Shown here: positions 18,773 to 27,561 of the stretch, one piece after another
How the letters are laid out: each line of letters begins with the position of its first letter
Position numbering within the stretch: the stretch's first letter is position 1
DNA from: Alphaproteobacteria bacterium
GTDB lineage: Bacteria; Pseudomonadota; Alphaproteobacteria; UBA8366; GCA-2717185
NCBI GenBank assembly: GCA_012103325.1
Contig: WLWY01000003.1
Location: 372,001-436,000 of the forward strand
DNA: 64,000 nt
Reading direction: 5' to 3'
Made by a program: the position numbers and the translations under genes
The notes under the pieces: generated by a model
What the model was told of the DNA's origin: nothing
What the model saw: the letters and a program-made list of their open reading frames with translations, nothing else
Database searches by the model: none

Positions 18773-18912
18773 CTAGATCGGATCAAGTTTAGACGAACCC
18801 ATTATATGGGTTCGGATGATCTTGTGAATCCGATCGCCATCAATAACTAAGATCAGATTCACACGGTTGCCGGATCGCCAAAGGCGATTCCAACAAACCC
18901 CGATCTGATCTA
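18773..18912. repeat. Double-hairpin intergenic repeat, family A, copy 2
   Basis: A 140-bp relative of 897-1041 with the same two nested hairpins: CTAGATCGGATCAAG at the left, an inner stem CGAACCCAT/ATGGGTTCG, then GGATCGCC-AAA-GGCGATTCC in the second hairpin. It fills the whole gap between the monooxygenase start and the cyclase gene. Its right end supplies the TAG stop codon of the cyclase gene (CTA at 18910-18912 on the plus strand). Confidence 0.87.
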
Positions 18913-19686
18913 TGTGTCGAAAATCGCCACCGCCCGGGTGAACCCGGCGGAGGCCGCGCGGATCTTGAACGGAAAGCAGGCGATCGTGAAACCGTCGCCT
19001 GGCAATGCTTCGAGATTATGCAGCTTTTCGAGATGACAATACCCGATCTCCATGCCCGCGCGATGGCCTTCCCAGATCAGGCCCGCATCCCCGGTCTGCG
19101 CGTATTTTTCCTTAGTGTGCACGAACGGCGCGTCCCAGCTCCACGCATCGGTGCCGGTCACCCGCACGCCGCGCTCCAGGAGATACAGTGTCGCCTCGCG
19201 GCCCATGCCACAACCTTTCGCAACGTAGTCGTCCTGGCCATAGGCAGTGCCCGCCGCGGTGTTGACGACGACAATATCGAGCGGCTCGAGCGCATGTCCG
19301 ATCCGCGCCAGCTCCGCTTCGACATCGGCAGCCGTCACAACGTAGCCGTCTTCGAAATGCCGGAAATCGAGCTTCACGCCGGGATTGAAGCACCACTCCA
19401 GCGGCACCTCGTCGATGGTAATCGCGCGCTCGCCTTGGTTCATCGTCGTGTGGAAGTGATAGGGCGCATCGAGATGCGTCCCGTTGTGGGTCATCGCATG
19501 CACCCATTCCAGCGCCCAGCCCTGCCCGTCCGGCAGTTCCTCTTCCGTCATGCCGGGAAAGAAGGCGGTCACGTCCTTCGCCGAGTCCGCATGCGTCACA
19601 TAATCGATCTTCGGCTGATAGCCCGGCGGATCGGAAATAATGTCGTTTTCGAGATAGATCGAAAGATCGACGATACGTCGGCCCAT
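18910..19686 (-). CDS. Cyclase family protein (kynurenine formamidase-like)
   Basis: A 258-residue metal-dependent hydrolase of the cyclase family (KynB-like fold). The metal-binding motif [12 protein letters not shown] is intact. [10 protein letters not shown] at the N-terminus and the FPFKI tail are typical. Members hydrolyse N-formylkynurenine, isatin or cyclic amides; the substrate here is not readable. Its TAG stop is formed by the end of a family A repeat. It is divergent from the TRAP operon, with a MITE-like element between. Confidence 0.88.
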   Translation of the reverse strand: MGRRIVDLSIYLENDIISDPPGYQPKIDYVTHADSAKDVTAFFPGMTEEELPDGQGWALEWVHAMTHNGTHLDAPYHFHTTMNQGERAITIDEVPLEWCFNPGVKLDFRHFEDGYVVTAADVEAELARIGHALEPLDIVVVNTAAGTAYGQDDYVAKGCGMGREATLYLLERGVRVTGTDAWSWDAPFVHTKEKYAQTGDAGLIWEGHRAGMEIGYCHLEKLHNLEALPGDGFTIACFPFKIRAASAGFTRAVAIFDT

Positions 19687-19815
19687 CGTGCGTTACCTCC
19701 AGCGATTTATTGTAAACCCGAATTGGCTTACCGCCGATCATATCGCAAAACGATGCACCGCGTGACGCGAACTACGTCACTCGCCTGTTGCTCCGCGTTC
19801 CAACCGCTACCGATA

Positions 19816-20071
19816 CCAAGGAGCGATGATAGTAACCCCTAGAGACAGCTTGGCGCGGTTTTCGGCAAGGAGCGTGCGGCGCGGCGATGCGGTGCATCGG
19901 AAGCCGTGCGCGACGCTGTCCGAAAGCCGCGCCAAGCTGCCGTTCCGGTCGCGCATGTGGCCCGTCGGAGGGCGTCGGAACGGCTTGACGATGCCCCCAT
20001 CGCCGGCGCCGCCCCTCCTACCCGACGGACCGCATTCGCGATCTCTAGGGGTTACTATCATCACTCCTTGG
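19816..20071. mobile_element. MITE-like element, copy 2 (inverted)
   Basis: A 256-bp element flanked by TA at 19814-19815 and 20072-20073. Its terminal inverted repeats (CCAAGGAGCGATGATAGTAA and near complement) match the other two copies. The interior is inverted relative to them and more diverged. It lies in the divergent promoter region between the cyclase gene and the TRAP operon. The remaining 19687-19813 and 20074-20187 hold no recognised gene. Confidence 0.83.
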
Positions 20072-20187
20072 TATAAGCTCCACGTGTAATTTGCCGCGGA
20101 AAACCATCCAACGGACGCGAAACTACAAAAACACAATTTTAGCAAAAGTAGAAAAGTCCGTGCGCGGCGCAACAGGGAGAGAAATCC

Positions 20188-21285
20188 ATGAAACGTCGTA
20201 ACTTCGTAAAGGGCGCCGCAACAGCCGGTGTCGCCGCTGCTGCTGCATCGGCATTACCTGCACCCGCCATTTCGCAAGGCCTCAAACAGTGGAAGCTGGC
20301 CATGTCCTGGCCGCTGAATTCGCCGGGCCTCGGCACGTCCGGGCAACGCATCGCCAAGCGGATCTCGCAACTTTCCGGCGGCAAGATTACCGTCAAGGTC
20401 TATGGCGGCGGCGAATTGGTCCCCGCCTTCGGGGTTTTCGATGCCGTTGGCGCTGGCGATGCCGACATGTATCACTCAGCCGAATATTATTGGCAGGGCA
20501 AGCATAAGGCCTTCAACTACTTCACCGCCGTACCATATGGCCTAACCGGAACCGAACATGCCGCCTGGATGAATTATGGCGGCGGACAGGAGCTTTGGGA
20601 CGAACTGTCGGCGCAATTCGGCCTAAAAGGATTCCTGGCCTCCAGCACCGGCACGCAGATGGGCGGCTGGTACCGCAAGCCGATCGACAAGCTGGACGAT
20701 TTCAAAGGTTTGAAGTTCCGCATGCCGGGCATCGGTGGCGAAGTGCTGCGCGCGCTCGGCGTGACGGTCGTCAATCTGCCGGTTGCCGAAATTTATCCGG
20801 CCCTGGCATCGGGCGCGATCGATGCGGCCGAATGGGTCGGCCCTTGGCACGATCTCGCCTTCGGCTTCCACAAAATCACCAAACATTATTACTATCCGGG
20901 CTTCCACGAACCCGGCACGACCAGCAGCTGCGTCATGAATAAAAAGCTGTGGGACAGCCTGACCAAGGATGAACAGCTCTTGGTCAAGACCGTGATGGAA
21001 GCTGAATCCTACATTCAGTTCGCCGAGTTCAATGCCCGCAATCTAGGTTCGTTGAACGTGCTACTGAACAAACATGGTGTGAAACTGCATCAATACCCGC
21101 AAGACATGCTGATCAATATCGGCAAGGTCGCCGGCACCGTGATGAACGAAATCGGCAATACCGACGCCTTCACCAAGCGGGTGCATGAAAGCTTCATGAC
21201 CTACAGGAAGCAAGCCATTGCCTGGGCCAAGATCGGCGAACAGGGCTACATGAACGCCCGTCTGCTACCGTTCAAATATGGTTGA
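20188..21285 (+). CDS. dctP: TRAP transporter substrate-binding protein (TakP-like)
   Basis: A 365-residue periplasmic binding protein. A twin-arginine-type signal (MKRRNFVKGAATAGVAAAAA) precedes mature SQGLKQWKLAMSWP. The motifs TQMGGWYRKPIDKLDDFKGL, FRMPGIGGEVL and YPALASGAIDAAEWVGPWHD are those of the mannitol/chloroaromatic-type DctP family, which includes the 2-oxoacid binder TakP. It probably delivers an organic acid to the downstream permeases. GGGAG precedes the ATG. Confidence 0.92.
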   Translation: MKRRNFVKGAATAGVAAAAASALPAPAISQGLKQWKLAMSWPLNSPGLGTSGQRIAKRISQLSGGKITVKVYGGGELVPAFGVFDAVGAGDADMYHSAEYYWQGKHKAFNYFTAVPYGLTGTEHAAWMNYGGGQELWDELSAQFGLKGFLASSTGTQMGGWYRKPIDKLDDFKGLKFRMPGIGGEVLRALGVTVVNLPVAEIYPALASGAIDAAEWVGPWHDLAFGFHKITKHYYYPGFHEPGTTSSCVMNKKLWDSLTKDEQLLVKTVMEAESYIQFAEFNARNLGSLNVLLNKHGVKLHQYPQDMLINIGKVAGTVMNEIGNTDAFTKRVHESFMTYRKQAIAWAKIGEQGYMNARLLPFKYG

Positions 21286-21317
21286 TTGCCGGCCGTATTC
21301 GTTTTGAGCCGCCAAGC

Positions 21318-21350
21318 GGGAGACCCGCGCCGTAACGGGCGCGGGCTCCC
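21318..21350 (+). promoter_or_regulatory. Intercistronic hairpin downstream of dctP
   Basis: GGGAGACCCGCGCC (21318-21331) pairs with GGGCGCGGGCTCCC (21337-21350) around GTAAC, a 14-bp stem with one mismatch and no U-tract. It lies between dctP and dctQ. It probably protects the dctP transcript or partly terminates it, so that binding protein exceeds permease. Confidence 0.65.
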
Positions 21351-21383
21351 CGTATTTCAATTCAAAGCGCGGGGAGAACGCCG

Positions 21384-21932
21384 GTGAGCGGACTCAATTC
21401 TCTCGTTCGGGCAATCGACGCCCTGAACGAACATATCGGGCGCGTCGTGTCGTGGTTCGCCTTGATCATGGTGCTGATGCAGTTCACCGTCGTGCTGCTG
21501 CGCTACGTCTTCGGACTGGGCTTCATCCCGATGCAGGAATCGATCCTGTTCATGCACTCGCTGCTGTTTCTTGTCGGCGCAGGGTACACGCTGCTGCACG
21601 ACGGTCATGTCCGGGTCGATATCTTCTACGGCTCGGCCAGCGCGGAGAAGAAGGCGCGGGTCAATTTCGTCGGCGTCTTCATCTTCCTGTGGCCATTATG
21701 CGCCGCCATGACCTGGCACGCGCTGACCTTCGTCGGTCAGTCCGTTCGGGTCTGGGAAGGATCGCCGGAAGGTACGTTCATGCCCTTCTAGCTGCTGAAG
21801 ACAATGCTTCTGGCCTTTCCCTTGGTGTTGAGCCTGCAAGGTCTGTCCTTGGTGATCAAATCCTATTTTGTCATGACGGGCCTGACGAACGACACGAAAC
21901 CTGCCCCCGGCCAACCGGGAGCAGGCGTATGA
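21384..21932 (+). pseudogene. dctQ: TRAP transporter small permease (DctQ), interrupted by in-frame TAG
   Basis: From the GTG at 21384 (GGGGAG just upstream) the frame reads a DctQ-type four-helix protein (GRVVSWFALIMVLMQFTVVL..., PMQESILFMHSLLFLVGAGY). It runs to TAG at 21789-21791, then continues in the same frame as LLKTMLLAFPLVLSLQGLSL to TGA 21930-21932, overlapping the dctM start. The read-through product would be a normal ~182 residues. The stop removes the last helix, so the protein is probably non-functional unless suppressed. TAG rules out selenocysteine. Confidence 0.87.
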
Positions 21933-23515
21933 TGACCAACGAAATTCTCGTTGTCCTCATGTTCGTCGGGGTCTGCGGTATGTTGATGGGCGGATTTCCG
22001 GTCGCCTTCTCGCTGGCCGGCGTCGCGCTCATGTTCGCTGGCATCAGCGCGCTATTCGGCGTCTTCGACCCCGCCTTCCTCGGCATTTTCCCCAACCGCG
22101 TCTTTGGCAATGCCATGACCAGCGAAATCCTAGTCGCCGTCCCGCTCTTCGTTTTCATGGGCGTCATGCTGGAGCGATCCAAGGTGGCGGAAGAACTCCT
22201 CGACACGATGGGCATGCTGTTCGGCTCGCTTCGCGGCGGACTCGGCATCTCCGTCTGTGTCGTCGGCGCTTTGCTGGCCGCGTCGACCGGGATCGTCGGT
22301 GCAACAGTGGTAACCATGGGCCTGCTGTCCCTGCCAACGATGATGCGACGCGGCTACGACCCTTCCCTCGCCTGCGGCTCGATTTGCGCCTCGGGGACGT
22401 TGGGACAAATTATCCCGCCATCCCTGGTCCTGGTCGTCCTGGGCGATCAAATCTCGGACGCCTATCAGGAAGCCCAACGAAAGCTCGGTAACTTCGCGCC
22501 CGATCCCGTCTCGGTCGGAGACCTTTTTGCCGGCGCCCTGCTGCCGGGCTTCGCCTTGGTCGGTATGTACATCGCCTACCAGATGTTCATCGCGTTCATA
22601 AAACCAGAATCGTCACCACCGATACCACGAGACGAACTGGTTCAGGGCCTGACAAGCGGCGAAATCGCCGTGCGGGTCTTCCGCGCCTTGGTCGCTCCCA
22701 TCGTCCTCATTGTCGCCGTACTCGGCTCCATTCTGGCGGGAATCGCAACACCGACAGAAGCTGCTTCCGTCGGCGCTATCGGCGCGACCTTACTCGGCGG
22801 CCTCCGGATGAAACCCGACAACGGTAAGCCCATCTACGCTGCAGCAATCGGGCTGGTCGTCGTCCTGTTTCTGACCGGATTGATGGACCTCCGGGTGTCG
22901 CGGGACGACATTCCGGCCGCCGATATGGCTGGTATCCTCGTTGCCGCACTCTGCTGTATCGCGCTGGCCTGGGGAATCTGGGTCAGCCTCGCGCGTGTCT
23001 ATCCGGGCGGCGGATTGAATGAGGTCATGCGCGGCACGACCCGGGTCAGCGCCATGGTATTCGGTATCGTTATTGGTGCACAGCTTTTCTCTTCCGTGTT
23101 CCGGGGGTTGGGCGGCGACGATCTTGTGCACGGCTTCCTGACCTCGCTGCCCGGCGGCACGATTGGCGCCATGTTCGTCGTCATGGCGATCATGTTCCTG
23201 CTCGGCTTCGTGCTGGACTTCATCGAGATTACCTTTGTTGTCGTGCCGATTGTCGCGCCGATCCTACTGCAAATGGACCTGAACCCCGTGTGGCTCGGCA
23301 TCATGATCGCCTTGAACCTGCAGACGTCGTTCCTGACGCCGCCGTTCGGCTTCGCCCTGTTCTATCTGCGCGGCGTTGCCCCACCGGAAATAACAACGAT
23401 GCAGATTTACAAGGGCGTGGTGCCTTTCGTGGCGATCCAGGTCGTGATGCTGGGCATCGTCGCGCTGTTCCCCGCGATGACGACATGGCTGCCAAAAATC
23501 GTATTCGGTCCGTGA
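21929..23515 (+). CDS. dctM: TRAP transporter large permease (DctM)
   Basis: A 528-residue inner-membrane permease, longer than the ~430-residue classical DctM because of extra central segments (about residues 215-235 and 290-360). This is usual for the mannitol/chloroaromatic-type TRAP group. Motifs include the glycine-rich hairpins AASTGIVGATVVTMGLLSLP and SGTLGQIIPPSLVLVVLGDQ, and the C-terminal TSFLTPPFGFALFYLRGVAP. It starts at overlapping ATGs (ATGATG) within the dctQ stop. Confidence 0.92.
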   Translation: MMTNEILVVLMFVGVCGMLMGGFPVAFSLAGVALMFAGISALFGVFDPAFLGIFPNRVFGNAMTSEILVAVPLFVFMGVMLERSKVAEELLDTMGMLFGSLRGGLGISVCVVGALLAASTGIVGATVVTMGLLSLPTMMRRGYDPSLACGSICASGTLGQIIPPSLVLVVLGDQISDAYQEAQRKLGNFAPDPVSVGDLFAGALLPGFALVGMYIAYQMFIAFIKPESSPPIPRDELVQGLTSGEIAVRVFRALVAPIVLIVAVLGSILAGIATPTEAASVGAIGATLLGGLRMKPDNGKPIYAAAIGLVVVLFLTGLMDLRVSRDDIPAADMAGILVAALCCIALAWGIWVSLARVYPGGGLNEVMRGTTRVSAMVFGIVIGAQLFSSVFRGLGGDDLVHGFLTSLPGGTIGAMFVVMAIMFLLGFVLDFIEITFVVVPIVAPILLQMDLNPVWLGIMIALNLQTSFLTPPFGFALFYLRGVAPPEITTMQIYKGVVPFVAIQVVMLGIVALFPAMTTWLPKIVFGP

Positions 23516-23586
23516 GTGATGAATAAATCTTAGCGTTGCCCGCCCTTCCTGCTTAATCTGAGGCCAAACTTGGTCAGGAGCAGGCA

Positions 23587-24204
23587 ATGACATTGCAAAT
23601 TATCGGTATTCCCCGGTCGAACTTCGTGCGCGCGGTGCGCATGGTCGCGGAGGAAAAGGGCGTTCCCTACGAACATATTTCGGCAATGCCGCACTCGGAT
23701 GAGGTCAAGGCGATCAATCCGCTGGGGCAAATTCCCGTGATGCGGCATGACGGGCTGGAACTGGCTGAGTCGCAAGCGATCGCCCGATATATCGACACCG
23801 CCTTTGCGGGTCCGGCGCTCGTGCCCACCGACCCAAAGGAAGCGGCACCGGTCAATCAATGGATTGCCGCGACCGCGGTTGGCGTCGACCAGCTGTTCAT
23901 GCGCAACTACGTCGTCGAATACGCGTTCCACAAGGATGAAGACGGCAATGTCGTCCGAACCAAGATCGACCGCGCGCTGAAACGCTTCCCGCGCATGATC
24001 GCCATGCTGGAGAAAGCGGTGGCGCCCGGCTATCTCGGCACCGCCTCGTTCTCCATGGCGGATTGCTTCCTCGTTCCGATTCTGAACGCGATCCAGCTCT
24101 TCCCGGAAGGCAAAGAATTTTTCGAGGGCTCCGATGCCTTGAAGGCCTATTTCGGCCGCGTTACCAAACGGGCAAGCTTCATCGACACGACACCGCCAGC
24201 GTAG
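23587..24204 (+). CDS. Glutathione S-transferase family protein
   Basis: A 205-residue cytosolic GST. The N-terminal thioredoxin-like domain (residues 1-78) has the start ITGIPRSNFVRAVRMVAEEKG-like motif, the cis-Pro segment GQIPVMRHDG and the glutathione-contacting ESQAIARYID. The C-terminal helical domain follows, with the N-capping FSMADC. A Ser (RSNFVR) is the likely catalytic residue. It sits between the TRAP genes and an enoyl-CoA hydratase, fitting an aromatic or organic acid catabolic context (inference). Confidence 0.9.
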   Translation: MTLQIIGIPRSNFVRAVRMVAEEKGVPYEHISAMPHSDEVKAINPLGQIPVMRHDGLELAESQAIARYIDTAFAGPALVPTDPKEAAPVNQWIAATAVGVDQLFMRNYVVEYAFHKDEDGNVVRTKIDRALKRFPRMIAMLEKAVAPGYLGTASFSMADCFLVPILNAIQLFPEGKEFFEGSDALKAYFGRVTKRASFIDTTPPA

Positions 24205-24219
24205 AACAGGAACAAGAGA

Positions 24220-24988
24220 ATGAAAGAGATCGATACCGGCACCGAGCAGCTTCTTTGCCATGTGCGTGACGGCGTGGCGGTCATCACGCTGAACCGGCCT
24301 GAAGCCCGCAACGCACTATCCGATGATTTGACGCCGGCGTTGCGGCGCATGATCAAGGAACGCGGCGAAGACCCTGAGGTTGGAGCATTATTGCTGACCG
24401 GAGCGGGCACGGCTTTCTGTGCCGGCGGCGACGTAAAAGGCATGGGCAAGGGCAGCCGCAAGGCGCAGATGACCGCCGAAGAGCGCACCGCCGATCTAAA
24501 AATTCGCCAGCGCGGCCTGACCGGCGCTTTGTTCGGCCTCCGCAAACCGACGATTGCCGCCCTGCCCGGTCCCGCTGCCGGGGCCGGCCTTCGTCAGCGC
24601 CGGCTATGCAAGGGTCGGCATGAGCGGCGATTACGGCATTGCCTGGCTGCTGACCCATCTGGTGGGAACATCGCGGGCCCGGGAACTGATGTACACCGCC
24701 GACCGGGTGGACGCGGAGCGTGCCGAACGGATCGGTTTGTTCAACCGCGTCGTACCCGATGCCGCGCTGCAAGAAGAAGCCTTCGCACTCGCCGCGTCCC
24801 TGGCAGCAGGACCGCAGATCGCGCTGCGGAACATGAAGGGCAATCTCGACGATGCGCTGACGCAGGACTACCTGACATCGCTGGATGGCGAAGCGCCCCG
24901 GCTGGTCGAAACCTCACGGACCTCTGACCATCAGGAAGCCGTCAACGCCTTCATCGAAAAGCGCAAGCCTGTCTTCACCGGCAGCTGA
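24220..24988 (+). pseudogene. Enoyl-CoA hydratase/isomerase, internal deletion and frameshift
   Basis: The N-terminal half (VRDGVAVITLNRPEARNALS, AGTAFCAGGDVKGMG) is read from 24220 up to GPAAGAGL near 24590. The C-terminal half (FVSAGYARVGMSGDYGIAWL to FIEKRKPVFTGS) reads in another frame to 24988. Intact crotonases carry about 15-18 residues (the S-x-A-L-A-C-D-x-R-I-A segment) between these two points. So a deletion of that stretch, not a multiple of three, removed the oxyanion-loop neighbour and shifted the frame. The gene is almost certainly inactive as sequenced. Confidence 0.85.
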
Positions 24989-25115
24989 GGATTTGCGATT
25001 TTTCCATCGCCTAGCCTATGAGCTAAGAATGATAAGGCCTAGCTTAGATTTCTGACTTTGGTTTACGCTATACAAAATCAGATTCTAAGAGTTACCCCTT
25101 GCAGGCAGGTTAGCA

Positions 25116-26324
25116 TTAATACAAATCAACACTTTCTACTTCACATGAAACGGAGCCAACCTTTGCACTCGTAACTTCATCAAAAGGACCGAAAGAAAAG
25201 TTAAAATACATAGTATTCGAATCACTATCGTGCGCATACAAACTATGGCTTTCATCTTGCACGTTCGAATCACTGCCACCCAAATAGGTTTTCCGACTAG
25301 AATACTCAATTTCCACTTGGCACTCTATTTCTACATCTAAATTAGAACCGCCCCTATAGTCCGTAGATACTTCGTACGTCAATGAAACGTCACAATCGTC
25401 ATAGTAAGCACCAAGATAACTTTCATTGCAGTCCAATTCACCAGATGAAATTTCCACACATATCTCACTTCCAGTTTTATATTCTGTTTCGCAATGATCA
25501 CCGCTTACGCCTTGCAGGCGCCTTCTTTCTAATTCCCTTTTTAATGCTTCTTGACGCTCTTTTGACTTTTTTATTTCCCCAGCGGACATAGCCAGACACT
25601 TTTCGCTTACACGCTTGAAGTTATTATTACAAATCCATCCATTGCCCGTATAATTCAGGCTGGCATTTTCCGGTACCGACACCTTGAGGCATTGGTTCCT
25701 GGATCGATAATACTCCCTGTTACAGACCCAGCCGTGCCCGTTGTAATTGAGTTTGGCATTTTTTGGCACCGACACCTTTAGGCATTGGTTCTTGGATCGA
25801 TAATACCCCCTGTTGCAGACCCAGCCGTGTCCGTTGTAATTAAGTTTGGCGTTTTTTGGCACCGACACCTTTAGACATTGATTCTTGGATCGATAATATC
25901 CCCTGTTGCAGACCCAGCCGTGTCCGTTGTAATTGAGTTTGGCGTTTTTTGGTACCGACACCTTTAGGCATTGGTTCTTGGATCGATAATACCCACCGTT
26001 GCAGACCCAGCCGTGTCCGTTGTAATTGAGTTTGGCGTTTTTTGGCACCGACACCTTTAGACATTGGTTCTTGGATCGATAATACCCACTGTTGCAGACC
26101 CAGCCGTGTCCATTGTAATTGAGTTTGGCATTTTTTGGTACATTAACTTTCAAACAATTATTATTTGATCGGTAATAACCTCTCATGCATGTCCACCCAG
26201 AACCAAACTGATTCTGAACCGCATTTTCAGGAAAAGATTGTGCATAACAAAACTCGAATGTATAAAATGAAGTTAACAAAAGAATTCCGAAACAAATTCG
26301 TCTTTTAAACTCAAACACAAACAT
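25116..26324 (-). CDS. Secreted 31-residue-repeat protein
   Basis: A 402-residue exported protein. Its signal peptide (FKRRICFGILLLTSFYTFEF, cleavage near CYAQS) is followed by seven tandem 31-residue units of the form VPKNAKLNYNGHGWVCNRGY plus YRSKNQCLKVS. Units 2-6 are nearly identical in DNA (93-bp period, about 25685-26150). Each unit has two Cys, suggesting disulfide-stapled modules. A short charged helix and a Cys-containing beta-rich C-terminal domain (~residues 285-402) follow. The start at 26324 has AGGA 9 nt upstream. The gene is far more AT-rich than its neighbours, suggesting transfer. Function unknown; surface binding is possible. Confidence 0.82.
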   Translation of the reverse strand: MFVFEFKRRICFGILLLTSFYTFEFCYAQSFPENAVQNQFGSGWTCMRGYYRSNNNCLKVNVPKNAKLNYNGHGWVCNSGYYRSKNQCLKVSVPKNAKLNYNGHGWVCNGGYYRSKNQCLKVSVPKNAKLNYNGHGWVCNRGYYRSKNQCLKVSVPKNAKLNYNGHGWVCNRGYYRSKNQCLKVSVPKNAKLNYNGHGWVCNREYYRSRNQCLKVSVPENASLNYTGNGWICNNNFKRVSEKCLAMSAGEIKKSKERQEALKRELERRRLQGVSGDHCETEYKTGSEICVEISSGELDCNESYLGAYYDDCDVSLTYEVSTDYRGGSNLDVEIECQVEIEYSSRKTYLGGSDSNVQDESHSLYAHDSDSNTMYFNFSFGPFDEVTSAKVGSVSCEVESVDLY

Positions 26325-26401
26325 TAGAACTTGTCCTACATACAATAATCTTGACGCGAAATTTTCACTAATCGAAGATCTTTGTGCAAGCCGTTTCTTG
26401 T

Positions 26402-26450
26402 AAAAAATGCACTCGTCTATAAAGTAAAAAAATGCACTCGTCTATAAAGT
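26402..26450. repeat. Short tandem duplication
   Basis: Two consecutive copies of a ~24-bp unit (AAAAATGCACTCGTCTATAA plus AGT) lie upstream of the repeat-protein gene. Possibly a promoter-region slippage product or duplicated binding site. Confidence 0.7.
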
Positions 26451-26473
26451 AGTTGTAACTTTTCCTAGCTAAG

Positions 26474-26512
26474 AGAACATTTGGTCTGCCGAATTCAGGT
26501 ACCAAATGTTCT
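26474..26512. promoter_or_regulatory. Inverted repeat in divergent intergenic region
   Basis: AGAACATTTGGT (26474-26485) and ACCAAATGTTCT (26501-26512) form perfect 12-bp arms around a 15-nt spacer. They lie between the divergent secreted-protein and TauD genes. It could be an operator for a dimeric regulator or an RNA hairpin. The rest of 26325-26673 shows no gene. Confidence 0.5.
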
Positions 26513-26673
26513 AGTCTTACTAATGCTCGGGGTTTCTGGATTTTTACGCAATAAGGATCAAAGCAGGTTCACCCGGTGGGGCTGTGACGTGCCAACTTGC
26601 AGCCTTTTCCACCCTTGTACTATGCTCTAGAGCAGTGTTTAACCGGACAACTGACCAGAAGGCACGGCGCGCC

Positions 26674-27561
26674 ATGACCGTATCCATCCGACCGCTCCAT
26701 CCGATGTTCTGTGGCGAAGTCGACGGTGTCGACCTGACCTGCGCGCTAACGCAGGAAGAGGTTGCGGCCATCGAGGCAGGCATGGACGAGTACGCGGTCC
26801 TGGTCTTTCACGATCAGAACATCACCGACGAGCAGCAGCTCGATTTCAGCCGCAATTTCGGCACGCTTGAACTGCCTGGCGCGGCGAGCAACATCACTAA
26901 GACGAAGGACCGCCGGCTCAGAGCGGAGCTGGCCGACGTCTCGAACCTGAACCGCGATCACAAACCGTTTGATCGCGACGACCGGCACCGAATGTTCAAT
27001 CTCGGCAACCGGTTGTGGCATTCGGACAGCTCGTTCCGCGCGGTGCCCGCGAAATATTCCTTATTATCGGGACGCATCGTTTCCAAGAGCGGCGGCAATA
27101 CCGAGTTTGCCGACATGCGCGCCGCGTACAATGCCCTCGACGACCGCACAAAGGCCGAAATCGAAGACCTGGTCTGCGAGCACTCGCTGCTCTATTCGCG
27201 CGGCAAACTTGGCTTTGACGCATTGAGCGAAGAAGAAATCGCCAATTTCAAACCTGTCCGGCAAAAGCTGGTACGAACCCATCCGGTAACAGGACGCAAG
27301 TCGCTTTATCTATCCGCGCATATCGGCAAAATCATCGGCTGGCCGACACCGGAAGCCCGTGTCCTGATTCAGGATCTGACCGAAGACGCGACGCGACCGG
27401 AATTCGTCCACAGCCATAAATGGCGGCAGTACGATCTTGTCATGTGGGACAACCGTCAGGTGATGCACCGCGTGCGGCGGTTCGACGACGTGGCAGAAGT
27501 CCGCGATATGCGGCGCACCACGATTGCCGGCGAGGAAATGACGGTCGAGCAAGCTGCGTAA
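26674..27561 (+). CDS. TauD/TfdA family dioxygenase
   Basis: A 295-residue Fe(II)/2-oxoglutarate-dependent dioxygenase. The HxD iron ligands are in LWHSDSSFRAVP and the distal His with the oxoglutarate Arg is in VMHRVRRFDDVAEVRDMRRT. Family members oxidise taurine, 2,4-D, carnitine precursors and similar compounds; SIRPLHPMFCGEVDGVDL at the start is typical of the TfdA side. The ATG at 26674 matches the family start, whereas an upstream in-frame ATG would add an unconserved tail. The substrate is not identifiable. Confidence 0.9.
   Translation: MTVSIRPLHPMFCGEVDGVDLTCALTQEEVAAIEAGMDEYAVLVFHDQNITDEQQLDFSRNFGTLELPGAASNITKTKDRRLRAELADVSNLNRDHKPFDRDDRHRMFNLGNRLWHSDSSFRAVPAKYSLLSGRIVSKSGGNTEFADMRAAYNALDDRTKAEIEDLVCEHSLLYSRGKLGFDALSEEEIANFKPVRQKLVRTHPVTGRKSLYLSAHIGKIIGWPTPEARVLIQDLTEDATRPEFVHSHKWRQYDLVMWDNRQVMHRVRRFDDVAEVRDMRRTTIAGEEMTVEQAA

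Noticed and set aside
21789-21791. Second selenocysteine site in dctQ
   Set aside because: The codon is TAG, not TGA, and the position is not a Cys in the family.
25685-26150. CRISPR-like array
   Set aside because: The 93-bp repeats are coding, in frame and contiguous, without spacers.
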